From: Petrocella atlantisensis
GTDB taxonomy: Bacteria; Bacillota; Clostridia; Lachnospirales; Vallitaleaceae
DNA: 64,000 nucleotides
Reading direction: 5' to 3'
Assembly: GCF_900538275.1 (NCBI RefSeq)
Contig: NZ_LR130778.1
Span: 2,166,001-2,230,000, forward strand
Positions 63,537-64,000 of this stretch are shown one piece after another (positions within the stretch are counted from its first letter, which is position 1; every line of letters starts with the position of its first letter). The notes beneath the pieces were generated by a model. The model did no database searches and had not been told where the DNA came from. It worked only from the letters and a program-made list of their open reading frames with translations. The position numbers and the translations under genes are program-made.

Positions 63537-64000
63537 ATGGAAAAATTTATAAAATTTATAGAAGCATATGATTTAATAGGTAAAGCAAGGAAGATTCATG
63601 TTGCTTTATCCGGTGGTGCAGATTCCATGGCACTGCTTGATTTGTTCATTCAATATCAAAATACATTTGGTATAGAAGTTGAAGCGATTCATGTGCACCA
63701 TGGTTTAAGGAAGGCTTCGGATATGGAAGCGGCACATGTTAAGGCTCATTGTGAGGGCTTGGGTATTTTATGTCGGACATTTCACGTAGATGTTTTAGCT
63801 GCTGTAGCTTGTGGCAAATCGGTTGAAGAGGCAGCAAGAGACTTAAGGTATGAGGTTTTTGATCGTATTATAAAAGAAGAAGGCGGACGAGTAGCTTTGG
63901 CTCACCACCTGGATGACCAAGCTGAGACGGTCTTGATGAATCTTTTCCGAGGCAGTTCCCTTAAAGGACTTGGTGGCATGCAACCGATAAGGGGCGCTTA
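63537..64000 (+). CDS. tilS: tRNA(Ile)-lysidine synthase TilS, 3' end outside window
   Basis: Modifies the wobble C34 of the isoleucine AUA tRNA to lysidine; essential. The open frame starts at ATG 63537 (MEKFIKFIEAYDLIG) and shows the PP-loop ATPase motif HVALSGGADSMALL, HVHHGLRKASDMEA and ALAHHLDDQAETVLMNLFRGS, with HLDDQAET being diagnostic. About 155 codons are visible, open to the window end. The ribosome binding site is weak (GTGAG). Confidence 0.93.
   Translation, partial: MEKFIKFIEAYDLIGKARKIHVALSGGADSMALLDLFIQYQNTFGIEVEAIHVHHGLRKASDMEAAHVKAHCEGLGILCRTFHVDVLAAVACGKSVEEAARDLRYEVFDRIIKEEGGRVALAHHLDDQAETVLMNLFRGSSLKGLGGMQPIRGA

Overview
The window is AT-rich bacterial chromosome from an anaerobic Clostridia-type Firmicute. 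The signs are a complete walRK-yycHI locus, pyruvate formate-lyase with its activase, [FeFe]-hydrogenase maturation genes, MecA, HU, RqcP/DivIC, Gram-positive lipoprotein boxes and AGGAGG-type ribosome binding sites. A Lachnospirales/Vallitaleaceae-like lineage is my guess; there is no rRNA or tRNA here to confirm it. The conserved pth-mfd-mazG-rqcP-divIC-tilS block lacks every sporulation gene that B. subtilis carries in it (fin, spoVT, yabP, yabQ, spoIIE), which suggests a non-sporulating organism.

Layout: 1-3.5 kb, a MacAB-like efflux/export operon. 3.5-10.1 kb, a ribose operon rbsRKDACB with two LacI-type operators and an rbsB that encodes two fused binding domains. 10.4-22.7 kb, an envelope block: two paralogous LysM-G5-M23 murein hydrolases, walR, walK, a secreted protein, yycH, yycI, an FGGY kinase and murA, with two consensus WalR boxes. 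22.8-32.5 kb, fermentation genes: ferredoxin, pflA, pflB, a GntR regulator whose predicted operator fills the pflB promoter spacer, hemerythrin, a Crp/Fnr regulator, then aspA-hydF-TM1266-like-hydG. 32.9-36.1 kb, a two-component system and threonine ammonia-lyase. 36.3-37.9 kb, a structured repeat and a frameshifted ISL3 element. 38.1-43.2 kb, livKHMGF. 43.3-46.2 kb, a LiaF-like protein, a CBS-ACT protein, a DUF1858 protein and MecA. 46.3-48.7 kb, IS1634-type copy A. 48.8-51.7 kb, purA, a small zinc-ribbon protein and an IS91-type element with an in-frame stop. 51.9-64 kb, pth, a sortase, tandem c-di-GMP-I riboswitches in front of a secreted transglutaminase-like protein, mfd, IS copy B, prsA, mazG, HU, rqcP, divIC and the start of tilS.

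The most unusual content is non-coding. (i) Two copies of a ~215-nt multibranched element (family A) keep their base pairing although one hairpin has a completely different sequence. (ii) A ~120-bp repeat family (family B, five full, partial or minimal copies) always lies in the same orientation upstream of a plus-strand gene. (iii) Two near-identical c-di-GMP aptamers stand in tandem. (iv) Two IS1634-like insertions are flanked by 201-bp and 138-bp target duplications, which leave all neighbouring genes and promoters intact. All length differences between these two IS copies are single-base indels in A/T homopolymers, so their frameshifts may be assembly errors.
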